DNA of 64,000 nucleotides, taken from contig CM028335.1 of the NCBI GenBank assembly GCA_016647705.1, forward strand, positions 41,082,526 to 41,146,525, in the 5' to 3' direction. A program made the translations under genes and the position numbers. The notes under the pieces are model-generated. The model did not search any database, was not told the DNA's origin, and worked only from the letters and a program-made list of their open reading frames with translations. This DNA is from Eucommia ulmoides (Eukaryota > Streptophyta > Magnoliopsida > Garryales > Eucommiaceae). This document shows positions 22,193-32,696 of this stretch, one piece after another; the stretch's first letter is position 1, and every line of letters begins with the position of its first letter.

Positions 22193-23900
22193 GTGTCTTC
22201 AGATCCCTCTCTAATTCATCCATCCGTGTCTGATTTGGACATTCTCATTGCTGTTCGGAAGGGTAAGCGCACATGTACTCAACATTTTATTTCTAACATT
22301 GTCTCGTATGCACATCTATCGCCTTCATATTCCTCTTTTGTTGCTTCTCTATCATATGTTTTTATTCTTAAGTTTGTGACAGAGGCTCTTACTCACCTTG
22401 GTTGGACGTCCGTAATGAAAGAGAAAATGCTAGCTTTACATTAGAATGGTACTTGGGATCTTGTCTCGCTTCCGCTTGACAAAACAATAGTTAGATGTAA
22501 ATGGGTGTATACTATCAAAGTTCATCCGGATGGCACCATTGATCGACTCAAGGCTCGTTTAGTTGCCAAAGGTTACACTTAGGTCTATAGTCTTGATTAT
22601 TCTGAGACCTTTTCTCCTGTTGCCAAACTCGCTTCTGTTTGCTTGTTTATCTCTTTGGCTGCCACCTTTCGTTGGCCGTTACATCAACTTGATATCAAGA
22701 ATACATTCTTAAATTGCGATTTGACTGAGGAAGTGTACATGGAGCAGCCTCCTGGGTTTGTTGCTCAGGGGGGAGTCTGGTTTGGTATATCGCCTGAAAA
22801 AATCTATTTATGGCCTCAAGTAGTCTCCTTGAGCATGATTTTGGAGATTCAATGAAGTGGTCACTTAATTTGGTCTTCGTCGTTGTGGAGTCGATCTTTT
22901 GTATTTTACAGGCACAATAAAGTCGGGAGAATATTGTTGATTGTGTATGTGGATGACATCGTGATTACCGGGGATGACCGCTAGGGTATTCAGGAACTCA
23001 AAATGTTTTTGCATAGCAAGTTTCAAACCAAAGATTTGAGTCAATTGAAGTATTTCTTGAGGATTGAAGTTGCTCGATCAAGTCAAGGTATTTACCTGTG
23101 TCAAAGGAAATATGTTCTTGATCAGTTAAGTGAGACATGAATGCTAGGAGTTAAACCAATTGATTCACCTATGGCTTCAAACAGTAAACTATTAGCAGAT
23201 CAAGGTGTACTATTGACAGATTTAGCGCAATACAGATGGTTAGTTGGGAAGTTGAACTACTTGACGGTTACTAGACCAAATATTTCCTTTGACGTGAGTG
23301 TTATTAGTCAGTTCTTAGATCGTCCAATGACTTGTCACTAGGATACAATGATCCTTATTCTCCGATATTTGAAAGATGCTCTTGGTTGTGGTTTGCTATA
23401 TCAAAACATCGGTCATACTCAAATAAAGGCTACACATATGCAGATTGGGCCGGATCGCCCTCGGATAGGAAGTCTACTACTGGATATTGTGTGTTCATGG
23501 GTGATAACCTTATTTCTTGGAAAAATAAAAAGCAGACTGTGGTGGCTTGGTCAAGTGCAGAATCGGAATACAGGACAATGGCCCGTACCACTTGTAAGTT
23601 AACTTGGTTGAAACACTTGTTGGAAGAACTTGGATTTGAATACTCTTTACCGATGGATCTGGTATGTGATAATCAAGCAACACTTCACATTGCTTCCAAC
23701 TCAGTCTTCCATGAGAGAACAAAACATATTTATGTTGATTGTCACTTCATTCGAGAAAAATTGTTGCAAAAGCAGAATGAGACTAAACATGTAAATTCAG
23801 TTAATCAGTTAGCTGATATATTTACTAAATCGTTGGGGGCCTCAAGAATAAAGTACATTTGTAATAAGTTAGGAGCATACAATATATATGCTCGAGTTTG
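22193..23900 (+). pseudogene. Copia B2 reverse transcriptase and RNase H remnant
   Basis: Reverse transcriptase blocks are clear: LTHLGWTSVMKEKMLALH, a stop, TIKVHPDGTIDRLKARLVAK, FRWPLHQLDIKNTFLN and the catalytic YVDDIVITGDD near 22945. The final RNase H stretch (about 23420-23901) is open for over 150 codons, with YADWAGSPSDRKSTTGYC, VAWSSAESEYRTMA, VCDNQATLHIASNSVFHERT and QLADIFTKSLG. Stops at 22444, 22580 and 23138 and frameshifts near 22770-22850 kill the polyprotein. Confidence 0.85.
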
Positions 23901-23908
23901 AGGGGGAG

Positions 23909-24066
23909 TGTTAAAGAGTATTTATGTCTTTCCTGTAGTACTTAGGATTTCCTATACGGTTTAGGGTTTGTTGTATGGTTTCCTAATTTCTATTATAAAT
24001 AGAGGGAGAGGCTAACACAATTGTTAAGCCGTCTCATTGTTTCCTCATTCTTTTCTTTCTTTAACA
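23909..24066 (+). repeat. 3' LTR of copia B2
   Basis: This 158-bp LTR runs TGTTAAAGAG to TTTAACA and is preceded by the polypurine tract. It matches the 5' LTR apart from substitutions and one length difference. Confidence 0.9.
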
Positions 24067-25256
24067 GTGTATATTGTCACAATTCATCTTGATGGTATCA
24101 TGATTGACTCAAGATTCGCTTAGTTTCCAAAGGTTACAGTCAGGTATACGGCCTTAATTACTTTAAGACTTTTTCTCTTGTTCCCAAGCTTGCATATGTT
24201 TGCTATTTTGTCTGCCTTGTTACCATCTTTTGGTGGTCATTACATCAGATTCAGATAGACAAACAAAATGCTTTCTTGAATGGATATCTACGTGATGAGG
24301 TTTACATAAAGCAACCTCTAGGGATTGTTGCTCGAGGAAGTCACGTTTGGTTTGTCTTTTGATGAAATTCATTGTGGTCTCAATTAATCTCCTCAAGCAT
24401 TGGTTTGGGAGATTTGACGACTTGGTACTAGTTTTGTCTTCAGTGATATCGAGTCGACGACTCAATGTTCTATAAATATAGTACAACGAGGAATTAATTT
24501 TGTGTGTAGATGACATTGTGATTGCATGAGATGATAGGGATATTTAAGCACTTAAATAGTTCTGTATAATAAGTTCTAGGCCAATCTTATGTTAGTTAAA
24601 GTATTTTTTCTTATTAAAGTCGCTGGATCTAGTCAAGGCGTTTACCTTTCTCAAAGGAACTATGTCCTTGACTTGTTGAACGAAACATGAATGCTAGGAT
24701 TTGAACTGATGCTCACCTATGGTTCTAAATATGAAAGTACTTGTAGATGAAAGAGAAATGATTATAGACTTAGTGTGGTAGCCACAATAAGTTAAGAAGC
24801 TGAATTATATACTAGGAATGTTTTCCACATTCTCAGATATTCGAAAGATGTGCCGGAATGTGATTTGCTATACAGACTTATGGTCACACTCACATAGTGG
24901 GTATATGGATGCTAAGATCTGGTGTTGAATCAGAATATTGAGTTATGACATACACCACTTGTGAGTTAAATTTGGCCGAATGAAGAACTTGAGTTTGATA
25001 GCTCTCCTATGAGTTAGTATGAAATAATCAAGCAACAATTTATATATCATCAAATCCATTTTTCATGAGCGAACGAATCACATAAAGGTTAGTTGCATTT
25101 CATTCGAGAGAATTTGCAACAGAAGTTGATCAATGCTCGACGTTGCAGTTCTCTCAATCATTTAGCATATTTATTTACTAGAACACTGGGGGGTTTCGGA
25201 ACAATATGTTCGTAAAAATTTGGAAGCACATGATATATATGCTCTAGCAGGGGGAG
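24067..25256 (+). pseudogene. Copia C reverse transcriptase and RNase H remnant
   Basis: This continues the copia C reverse transcriptase cut by B2. The pieces resemble IVKVHPDGTIDRLKARL, a degraded Y-V-D-D region near 24505 (VDDIVIA-like), SSQGVYLSQRNYVLDLLNET, and an RNase H tail with a FHERTKHI-like block near 25060-25100. It is more decayed than B2, with a frameshift or stop every few dozen codons. This fits an element old enough to host B2. Confidence 0.65.
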
Positions 25257-26445
25257 TGAAGCGCAACAAAATAGTGATGAAAAGGTTATATCGTCTTGGT
25301 AGACGTAAGAGGGCTAGATGGTAGCATAGTGCTTTAGTAGACAAAGGGGCTCTTGAATCCACAAGAAAGAGAAAATCTCAAATTATATTAAACTTGAATA
25401 GTGGAATTTATTAACAATAGGTTGTCAGGGGTGTAGTTATAGCTCCCAACTAATCCCTAGACTAGTAGAAAAAAACCCCCCTAAATCTCTAAGAAAGGAA
25501 ACAAACTATTCCTAATACTTGACGCAAAAGAAAGCATAAAAATAAGAAACAAAGAAAATCTAATATTTGTAGGAAAAAAAAACCATAAAAATAGGGAAAA
25601 GTGAAAATCGTAGTTTGAACAAGGAAATCCTAGTTTGATTGTCTTACATCAATTCCCTCCACTTGAAAAAAAACTTGCCCTTGAGTTAGGATTTAGATCC
25701 TTTGACAAAAAATACTCATTTAAATCGTTTACATTATTGAAAGTGGGAGTTATCAAAAAATCTTCAGGTAGCTCCACCAAATAAGTATTATTGTAGATCT
25801 TCTTGATGATGTGATAGGGGCCATATTTTTGGTTTCAATTTATTGTAGTAACCTGTTGGAATTTTGTCTTCACGTACATAAATTGTAACCATTTGCCCTT
25901 TTTTGAAAATCGTCTCCCGCCTTTTCTTATTAGTTGCAAGTCTGTACTTGGCTGTTGCTTTCTCCAACCGTTGATGCACTTCTTCTTGTATAGTCCGTAC
26001 CCTATCGCCATGTTTCTTGCTGCCATGTTTGCGCTTGGAAGTTTGGGCAAAGGAACTAAGTCGAGCGCATATTTTGGGTGCATGGAATAGACAATGGCAA
26101 ACAGAGACTTCCTTGTAGATCAATTATGTGTGCTAATGAAGTCAAATTCAACTTGGGCCAAGGCTAGGTCCCTCTGTATTGCACCCACTATGTTGCTAAA
26201 ATTTCGAACAATCTGCAGTAAAGAGTAGTTAGCCCGTGGAAACTTCGAACTTCACTCTCAGTTGTCAGACTCATTGAAACTAATTCTTTCGAAGGTCACC
26301 ACAAATCCCCAAAACAAGCTATCCATAATAAAACTGCGCTTTTTGAGTTTAGCATAAAACTCGTTAACTTGCCAAAGTGTAAAAGCCTCCCTCAAGTGCA
26401 ATAAATGTTCTTCCTCAATCTCACTTTAAATTAAAATTTCATCAA
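25257..26445 (-). mobile_element. Deleted Ty3/gypsy remnant, minus strand
   Basis: An LTR-like block (25257-25651; TGATGTAAGACAATC to GCGCTTCA on the minus strand) is preceded, in element order, by a polypurine tract (GTGGAGGGAAT) and coding pieces. On the minus strand, about 26440-26250 reads as the reverse transcriptase to RNase H junction (LLHLREAFTL, EFYAKLKKRSF, FWGFVV, SEVRSFHGLTTLY). The sequence then jumps to the integrase end (about 26200-25690) with YSMHPKYALDLVPLP. RNase H and most of integrase are deleted, and no second LTR is seen. The LTR boundary coincides with the end of copia C. Confidence 0.7.
25652..26440 (-). pseudogene. Gypsy pol remnant, RT end joined to integrase end
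   Basis: A 111-codon frame (26123-25788) covers the integrase C-terminal segment, with HQRLEKATAKYRLATNKKRR and the FKKGQMV..Y.R.....G.Y.KLKPK pattern of plant gypsy integrases. Upstream, in another frame, the F-x-G-F-V-V and E-V-R-S-F-H-G-L blocks of the reverse transcriptase-RNase H junction are readable. The missing middle shows an internal deletion. Confidence 0.65.
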
Positions 26446-26609
26446 AATAAGTAGGAAGAAAATATGAAAAATATGAGAAGGCTTAACGATTGTGTTAGCC
26501 TTTTCCTCTATTTGTAATAGAGATTAGGAAACAATACCAAAAACCTAAACAATACAAGAATCCCTAAATAATACAGGAATGACATAAATACCCTTTAACA
26601 CTCCTTCTC

Positions 26610-27585
26610 AAGCCGGAACATATATATTGTATGCTCCTACCTTGTAGCAAATATATTTTATCCTTAAACCCCCTAATGGTTTAGTAAATAAATCAGCTAA
26701 CGGATCCACTAAATTGACATGTCGAGTTTTAATAATCTTTTGCAACATTTGTTCCTGTATGAAGTGACAATCGACTTTCATGCTTCATTCTCTCATGGAA
26801 GAAAGGATTAGATTCAATGTAAAGAGCTGCTTGATTATTACAAAGAAGATCTATCTGTTAAGAGTGTTCAAATTCAAGTTCTTTCAACAGATGTTTCAAC
26901 CAGGTTAGCTCACAAGTGGTGTGGGCCATCTCTCTGTATTCCGATTCTGCACTTGATTGGGGCACAATTGTCTACTTTTTATTCTTCCAAGAGATGAGAT
27001 TACCTCCAACAAACACATAATACCTTGTAGTGGACTTCCTACTTGAGGGAGATCCTACCCAGTCTGCATTTGTATGTCCCTTAATTTGAGTGCGCAACAA
27101 ACCAAAACTTAAAGCACCTTTTAGATATCAGAGAATACAAATCATTGCATCCCAGTGACAAGTTGTGGAATGATTCATGAACTGGCTGATGACACTACCA
27201 GAAAATGAGGTATCTGGTCTTGTAACTTTCAGGTAGTTCAACTTCCCAACTAACTGCCTAAATTGCGCTAAATCTGTCTTGTACTCTCTGATCAGCCAAC
27301 AGTTTTGTGTTTGGATTCATGGGTGAGTTAATCGGTTTAGCTCCTAGCATCCCTATTTTGCTCAATAGATCAAGGACATATTTCCTGTAATAGAGAAAAA
27401 TTCCTTGACTTGATCAAGCCACCTCAATATTCAAGAAATACTTCAACTGACCCAAATCTTTATTTTAAAACTTGAAAGTGTTTGAGTTTTTGAATACCAC
27501 TGTGGTTATCTCTGGTAATCACTATGTCATCCACATACACAATCAGTAATATTCTCCCGTTTATTCCATGCTTGTAAAACACTGA
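26610..27585 (-). pseudogene. Copia B3 RNase H and RT C-terminal remnant
   Basis: The minus strand matches the copia B RNase H and connection regions nearly base for base with B1 and B2: the HERTKH block near 26780-26800, the CDNQAAL block near 26830, a WSSAESEYR-like block near 26940 and the LNYL block near 27240. Y-V-D-D lies at about 27525-27540. Stops and small indels are scattered. The rest of the reverse transcriptase continues at 28412-28656 past the fold-back element. Confidence 0.75.
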
Positions 27586-28408
27586 GGCCATGTTTGGTAA
27601 CCGTTCCCATCCCAAAAATTCTCATCCCATTCCCAAATTTTTGGGATTTTTGTTTGGGTATAGCGTTTGGTAAATCTGTTTCTGTTCTTATTCCTTTCCC
27701 AAAACCAAGAATCATTCCCACTTTTTCTCAAGAAGTGAGAAATAAAAAAAAAGTTGTTTCTCATAATTCCCATCTCATTCCCAACCAAACAAAGGCACGA
27801 CCGTCTTCTCCATCTTCCATCACCTTCATCGTCTTCGTCTGCTTCTTCTCCATCCACCATTGCCTTCGTTGTCTTCGTGTGCTTCTCCATCGTCTTCGTG
27901 TGCTTCTTCTTCGACCGTGTTCTTCGTGTCCTCTGTCCTCCTCTGGTTCGTTGTCCTCCTCCGTCCTTCTTCTTTTTCTTCAACTGTGTTCGTCACCATC
28001 GTCTTCGCCTTGTTGCCGTCCTCATCTTTTTCGGATTTCGATTTCGAAATCGAAACTCGAAATCAAAATCGAAATACGGTAAAAGATAGGTTGTACTTCT
28101 TGATTTCGATTTCGATTGGGGTTTAGAGTTCGATTTCGATTTCAATTTCGATTGGGGTTTAGGGTTTGATTATTTGATGATTTCTTGATTATGGTTTAGA
28201 GTTTGATTGCTTTATGATTTATTGATTATGGTTTATGGTTCGTTCTTGATTTCTTGGATAAAATCGTTACTTAACGCGATTCTGTTCCCATATCCCAAAA
28301 AAAAATATCGTTACCAAACGCGATTCTGTTCCCAAGAAGGAAACAAAATTCTCATCCCATCCCATTCCACTACATGGGATGGGCACGAAATGGTTACCAA
28401 ACGGACCC
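27586..28408. mobile_element. Fold-back TIR element (PIF/Harbinger-like), copy 2
   Basis: The ends GGCCATGTTTGGTAACCG and the reverse complement GGGTCCGTTTGGTAACCA are inverted repeats, flanked by TGA on both sides (27583-27585 and 28409-28411). Comparison with uninterrupted copia B proves the insertion point. The right end matches copy 1 (912-2023) over more than 100 bp (TACCAAACGCGATTC, AAGAAGGAAACA, CATGGGATGGGCACGAAA). The left 80 bp matches copy 1's left edge. The interior has the same TTTCGATTTCGAAATC repeats plus a CT-rich stretch that yields spurious serine-rich frames on both strands. Confidence 0.85.
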
Positions 28409-28656
28409 TGAATGATTGGCTCCACAGCGTATTGGACTAAACTCGGTAATCACGTGACTGAATCTCTCAAACCACTCTCGAGGAGATTGCTTGAGACCGT
28501 AAATGGATTTCTTCAAGTGACAAACCAAACTGGACCCCTCTGAGCAACGAACCCAAGAGGTTGCTCTATGTAAACTTGCCTAGTGAGATCGCCATTCAAG
28601 TAACCATTTTTTATGTCGAGTTGATGTAACGGCCAACGAAATGTGGCAGCAAAAGA

Positions 28657-29235
28657 GACGAAATTTCTTGGATTTGGTTCTACTTTGCTTGTGGAGACAA
28701 AAATGTTGAATATTGCAATTCAGTATTGTGCTAAGTTTAAGTGGGTTTATGTGGATATTGTCGCTGATAATGCCCTGCTGGTCGAGATGGTTGCTGGAAG
28801 CCTTGCAGTGCCATGGAGATTAATGTCATTGATTAGAAAAAAAAAAAAAAAAAAAAAAACTTTCTTCTCAAATACATGCTTCTATTTCGTATTGTGACAG
28901 TGAAACTATTATGGTTGTGGACTTGTTGGGTAAAGTTTGGAGTGTTGGTGATAATCAAACTTTTTGATCTGAATCAAAATGTCCGACATCTGTTCGTGGA
29001 AGTTTAAGACTTGATAGGCTTCACTTCCTTAACATTCGGAAAGTTTAAGGAAGGTCTTAACTCTCTTTTTGTTGTAACTGTTGACAGTCGGTTATTTTGT
29101 TACTTGTATTTATTTTTTAGAAGTTGTTAGTTACTTTGTTTCAGAGGTTAGGCATTGCCCTCCTCTAAATTATGTATTCCTTTTATTTTTCAATAAAGTT
29201 TTCCTCGCAATGTCGAGGGTCCCCCCCAAAAAATA
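28657..29235 (+). mobile_element. LINE 3' end with RNase H tail
   Basis: A plus-strand frame reads FGSTLLVETKMLNIAIQY, then WVYVDIVADNALLVEMV and PWRLMSLIRK. This is the pattern of the C-terminal RNase H domain (RVT_3 type) of plant L1-like LINEs. A 22-A run at about 28838-28858 interrupts it. Downstream, SVRGSLRLDRLHFLNIRK matches the usual LINE C-terminus. The 3' untranslated part follows, with CAATAAAGTTTTCCTCGCAA and a terminal A-rich tract at about 29225-29235. 5' truncation is normal for LINEs. It ends about 130 bp before a GALAK exon. Confidence 0.7.
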
Positions 29236-29363
29236 AAAATTGTTTGCATTCCTTTGCAAAGTTTGTTACTATATTTAGTCTTTCAGTTGGGGGTGATATA
29301 GTTCATCATTTTTGTAGCAATTCAATATAATTGTAAAATGCTCCGTAATTGTACTTGTTGCAG

Positions 29364-29429
29364 GGTATCACTGGAATAATATATGGTTCTAAGGGGCTTG
29401 ACAGTTCAGGTCTTAGCTCTTCTGCTGCG
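29364..29429 (+). CDS. GALAK: Galacturonokinase, exon with the GHMP ATP-binding loop
   Basis: This 66-bp exon follows TTGTTGCAG and is followed by GTAAGT. It encodes 22 codons in phase 0 at both ends: GITGIIYGSK then GLDSSGLSSSAA. The second half is GHMP-kinase motif 2, the glycine/serine loop that binds ATP phosphates (P-x3-G-L-x-S-S-A in the family), and it matches from memory the corresponding Arabidopsis GALAK segment. The splice sites are strong. It continues directly from the exon ending at 12194 and into the exon starting at 44875. A LINE tail lies 130 bp upstream and a copia remnant about 415 bp downstream, yet the exon is unbroken. Confidence 0.95.
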
Positions 29430-29844
29430 GTAAGTTTGCCTTCCTTTCTAGTGGCATCTTTTATGTTATATGCATAATTTGTTAATTCCTCCTTTTTTAT
29501 GTATCTTCTAGCTTTTATTACTGAAATGTGGTTTGCACGACTTATTTGGTACTGTGATTGCATTTTCCATAAAGGGTGATTACAACCTCTGGTTAGTAAC
29601 TAAACATATGTTTCTGTTAGCTAAAATTGGGACTTACTATCCTAGGATATCAAACATGTTATCCATCTTTATCCAAGACATTTGATGCTTGTCAACATCT
29701 ACATCCTTTCCTATTTCAATACAAAAGCTTGGGAACGAGGACTAAATTGAACACGGGAATATAAATAATTGTTCTCAATAAGGATATAACATCTGCACAA
29801 CATTGAGTGAAATTGCATTACAAGAGGGAGATGCTAAGGTGCAC

Positions 29845-31680
29845 TGATTCCAAGCTTGGGGCGCTTGTTTGTGCCTTTATGTAGCCTTGGGTAAATGACA
29901 AACGTGATTTGATTTAGCAAGATCTATGAAACTAGGTGGTTGAGTCATATATATAGTTTCATCCAAGATGCCATAAAGAAATGTATTTTTGATATCAAGT
30001 TCATGTATAATCCATTCATAGGATATGGCAAGATTGAGCACAATGCAAACAGTAGTGAGTTTGGTTATAGGACTGAATGTCTCATCAAAGTCAACCCTTG
30101 CATGTTGATGAAAGCCCTTGGCTACTAGACGAGCTTTGTCCACTCAATATTTCAATCTGTTTTTCGTTTGAGTTTGAAGACCCACTTACAATCCACAACA
30201 TGTTGATGTGGAGTCAGAGGAACAAGGACCCAAGTGTTGTTTTTCAATACGGCATTAAACTCACTGGTCATGGTTTGATGCATTTAGGGACATGAACAAC
30301 CTGAGTATAGCAGGTGGGACCGTCAATGGAGGATGGAAGTTGCGCAAGAACATTTTGTGGGAGAGGATATCGGATTGTGCCATCTGTCTGGACAAGAGGT
30401 CTACGGGTACCATCATGTGTAACCATCAAATGTTGTGGAGGCATTGAAGACAGTAGATCCTCGGGGTGGTAATAATAGGAAGATATGTCTCAAAGGGCCA
30501 AATATTTCGGCGTTGATAGCGGTATGAAAAGGTTGCTGAAGAGAAGCTGGTGAAATTGAATGAGTTGGGTAATTATTCTGAGGGATAAACTACAGAGTTA
30601 GAGTTATCATTGGAGCTGGGGTAGTAGGGGAGCAAATGCTCATGATGATGAGATAGATAGAGTGTTGTTGGTGTTAGAGGTGAATGAGAAATGTTGTTCA
30701 TTGATGCAAACATTTCTAGGAAATATAAAATTTGCTAGTTTTGCAATCCAGGCAACAGTAGCCTTTGTTCAACAAGTTGTAGCCTAAACACACGTATCCA
30801 ATAGTTATCAACAAAAGTTTATTAGTTAAGCACTTAAATTTGGGTTACAGGCACACACAATTCAGAGTAAGAAAGAGTAAGACTGTAAAGACAAGAGAAA
30901 GGGAAAGACCACTGCAGTTTAGAAGAGGATAGCCTATTAAGTAGGTGAACAATAGTGGAACTGCGTTAAGCCAGTGGCATAGAGAAGTGTGACTAGTGAG
31001 GAGGGTGCGTGCCATATCAATAACGTGATGATGTTAACGTTCATCAATGCCATTTTGTTCTAGAGTTTGAGGACATGATTGACGACGATGAATAGGAAGT
31101 AAAAAACAAAGAGCTTTGAAGGGGCCACTGTCATATTCCCACTACCATCACTTTGGAATTATTGGATAGTGGTGGAAAATTGAGCGTGGACATATGTGAG
31201 ATTTTTTTTTATCACAAAGTAAAGCGAAGTAAATCTAGTGTGGTCATCAGTGAACAATACATAATATTTATAATCAGAAAAAGAGAAAGCATAAGGGATT
31301 GCTAAACATCATAGTGAACTAATGTAAACGGAATAGATGTTTTTATTTCATTAGATAAGGGAAATTGGAGGTGTGTGGATTTATCCAAAGCACATCATCC
31401 TGGACAAAAAGATGACTTGAATTTGAAGTTCGAGAATAACAAGTTATTAGAACCAAAGTAAGACAATGCAAGTAGAGGGTTGACCAAGACGATTATGCTA
31501 TAGTGATGATAAACTATGGGAGGCAGATAAAGCATGCAGACTTAGTGGAAAAGCAGGTAATTTGTAGAGACCACCCTTATATTGGCCGTGATAGAGAAGA
31601 TAGCGAGTGGTGAGATCAAATATATAGAGAGTAAATTTTTGTGCATGGACGTAACAACTTAAATATTATCAAGAAGAAAG
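29845..31680 (-). mobile_element. Degenerate Ty1/copia D fragment, minus strand
   Basis: On the minus strand the order from right to left is GAG-pre-integrase (GLYKLPA and HNRLGQPS near 31560-31460), integrase (QNGIDERKHHH, MARTLLTSHTSL near 31070-30980), then reverse transcriptase (30143-29877: ARLVAKGFHQHARVDFDETF, HELDIKNTFLYG). Stops and shifts are common except in the last 89 codons. No LTR is visible at either end. It differs in sequence from copia A, B, E and F. Confidence 0.75.
29877..30143 (-). pseudogene. Copia D reverse transcriptase remnant
   Basis: An open stretch of 88 codons covers reverse transcriptase blocks 1-3 (K-A-R-L-V-A-K-G, F-S-P-I-T-K-L, L-D-I-K-N-T-F-L). It stops before the catalytic Y-V-D-D, where the element is truncated near 29850. 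Confidence 0.8.
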
Positions 31681-31684
31681 GACA

Positions 31685-31797
31685 ATAAACTTACTATAAA
31701 CAGAGAGAATAATTTGGTATATATTATGATTTACACGGATTCCTACTTATAGGAATGACAAGAAATCTAAACTAGGAAAAGAATAAACTAGGAAAAG
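31685..31797 (-). repeat. Copia F 3' LTR, outer part
   Basis: Read on the minus strand this joins 37203-37345 to give one LTR beginning TGTTGGAAAATCATAAAG. The join is shown by the AAAAG duplicated on both sides of copia E. The exact outer edge near 31685 is uncertain because the 5' LTR of copia F is not in the window. Confidence 0.65.
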
Positions 31798-31989
31798 TGT
31801 TGAAATATTATATTTATGCGTGAATTTCTATTTTTGGTATCTTTATTGTAAGGTTTTATTAGCCCATTTATTTTAATAATATTCTTCCTAATTTAGTCTG
31901 CTCCGGCGGCTATATAATTAGTGGAATAAGACTTATTTTGGATGTACAAAACTATCAATATACTTTTTCTCTTTTCCCTATATCTTTTA
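31798..31989 (+). repeat. 5' LTR of copia E
   Basis: This 192-bp LTR begins TGTTGAAATATTATATTTAT and ends ATATCTTTTA. The usual terminal CA is TA here, in both LTRs. GCGGCTATATAATTAG is the probable TATA region. A pyrimidine-rich leader with many CCCTA and GCCGC motifs (31990-32500) follows. Confidence 0.9.
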
Positions 31990-32696
31990 TGGTATCACGA
32001 GCCAATTTTTTCCACCCAAATCCTATAAGCCGTCGTCACTAGCTACTGAATCCAACAACCACCACCACCAAGCTGCCGCTACTACTAGCCCCAAACCCTA
32101 CCTTGCCATCTCCAACCACCGAAACCCTAACCCTTCAAACAGTGAAACCCTAGCTCGCAACTTTAGCCTTAACCGACACCCTAACCCTTCGAATAGCCAT
32201 GACCCGCCTTCGTGAAACTCTAGCCGCCGCTAACCTGCCAACCCTAGAAACACGACCCACAACCGTGAACCCTTGCCACCACCGCCGCGAACCTGCAAAC
32301 CCTAGAAACGCGACCTACAATAGTGAACCCTAGCTGCCGCCGCCGTAAACCTGTAACCTTAGAAACCAGCCTTCTATCCAGAACAACCACAACATCCAAA
32401 AGCTTCCCAAAACTAGCATTTGTCTTTTACCTGCACGTTGTGGGTTGTTAACTGCCGCAAGCTGTGGCTCGTTCGCATAAATCTTAACTGCTCATCGCCG
32501 TTGTTCTCCATCTGTTGGTGTTTTGGATGTCTTAAAGACACAGTCGTCTCTTCGATTTCTTGAATGATTAGGTAACTATGTCTCTGGTTCCCTTCTCATA
32601 TTGTGCCTTTTTTTTTTTTTCTTCCGGAGCACAGTCAGCCTTCCGTAGCATTTGTCCACGCGTTTCATTGCTACGATCTCATCTCATCTATCTCAA

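Larger units (their letters stand above)
19659..24066 (+). mobile_element. Complete but inactive Ty1/copia element B2
   Basis: Both LTRs (19659-19798 and 23909-24066), a primer-binding site directly after the left LTR (TGGTATCGAGAGCAGG), a polypurine tract before the right LTR (GAGTTTGAGGGGGAG) and a perfect 5-bp target duplication (GTGTA at 19654-19658 and 24067-24071) define a full insertion of 4408 bp. The order gag, protease, integrase, reverse transcriptase, RNase H is that of copia. Every domain contains stops, and the protease active site is changed. It entered the reverse transcriptase of copia C just after the C-K-W-V-Y-type block. Confidence 0.95.
17031..25256 (+). mobile_element. 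Degenerate Ty1/copia element C, interrupted
   Basis: An old plus-strand copia pol is recognisable in three separated parts: a gag end (about 17040-17157), protease to integrase (about 17951-19015), and reverse transcriptase to RNase H (19556-19658 joined to 24067-25256). It is broken by a solo gypsy LTR (17158-17950), an unassigned block (19020-19555) and a complete copia B2 (19659-24066). The 3' end reaches a polypurine tract, AGCAGGGGGAG, at 25246-25256. Its own LTRs are not visible, and a gypsy LTR follows immediately. All coding parts carry many stops. Confidence 0.7.
26446..28656 (-). mobile_element. Truncated Ty1/copia B fragment (B3), minus strand
   Basis: This minus-strand copy of the copia B family has a partial 3' LTR (about 26470-26601, ending TTTAACA next to CTCCTTCTCAAGCC), then RNase H and reverse transcriptase sequence running rightward. 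It is split by a fold-back element at 27586-28408; removing that element and one TGA restores a continuous reading (CTTGTAAAACACTGAATGATTGG). It ends at about 28656 inside reverse transcriptase, where a LINE fragment begins. Upstream pol, gag and 5' LTR are absent. Confidence 0.8.

Noticed and set aside
27561-28126. Several 80-160 codon frames on both strands
   Set aside because: All lie in the CT-rich and CGATTT repeat interior of a TIR element. Serine-rich and lysine-rich translations in several frames at once mark low complexity, not a gene.
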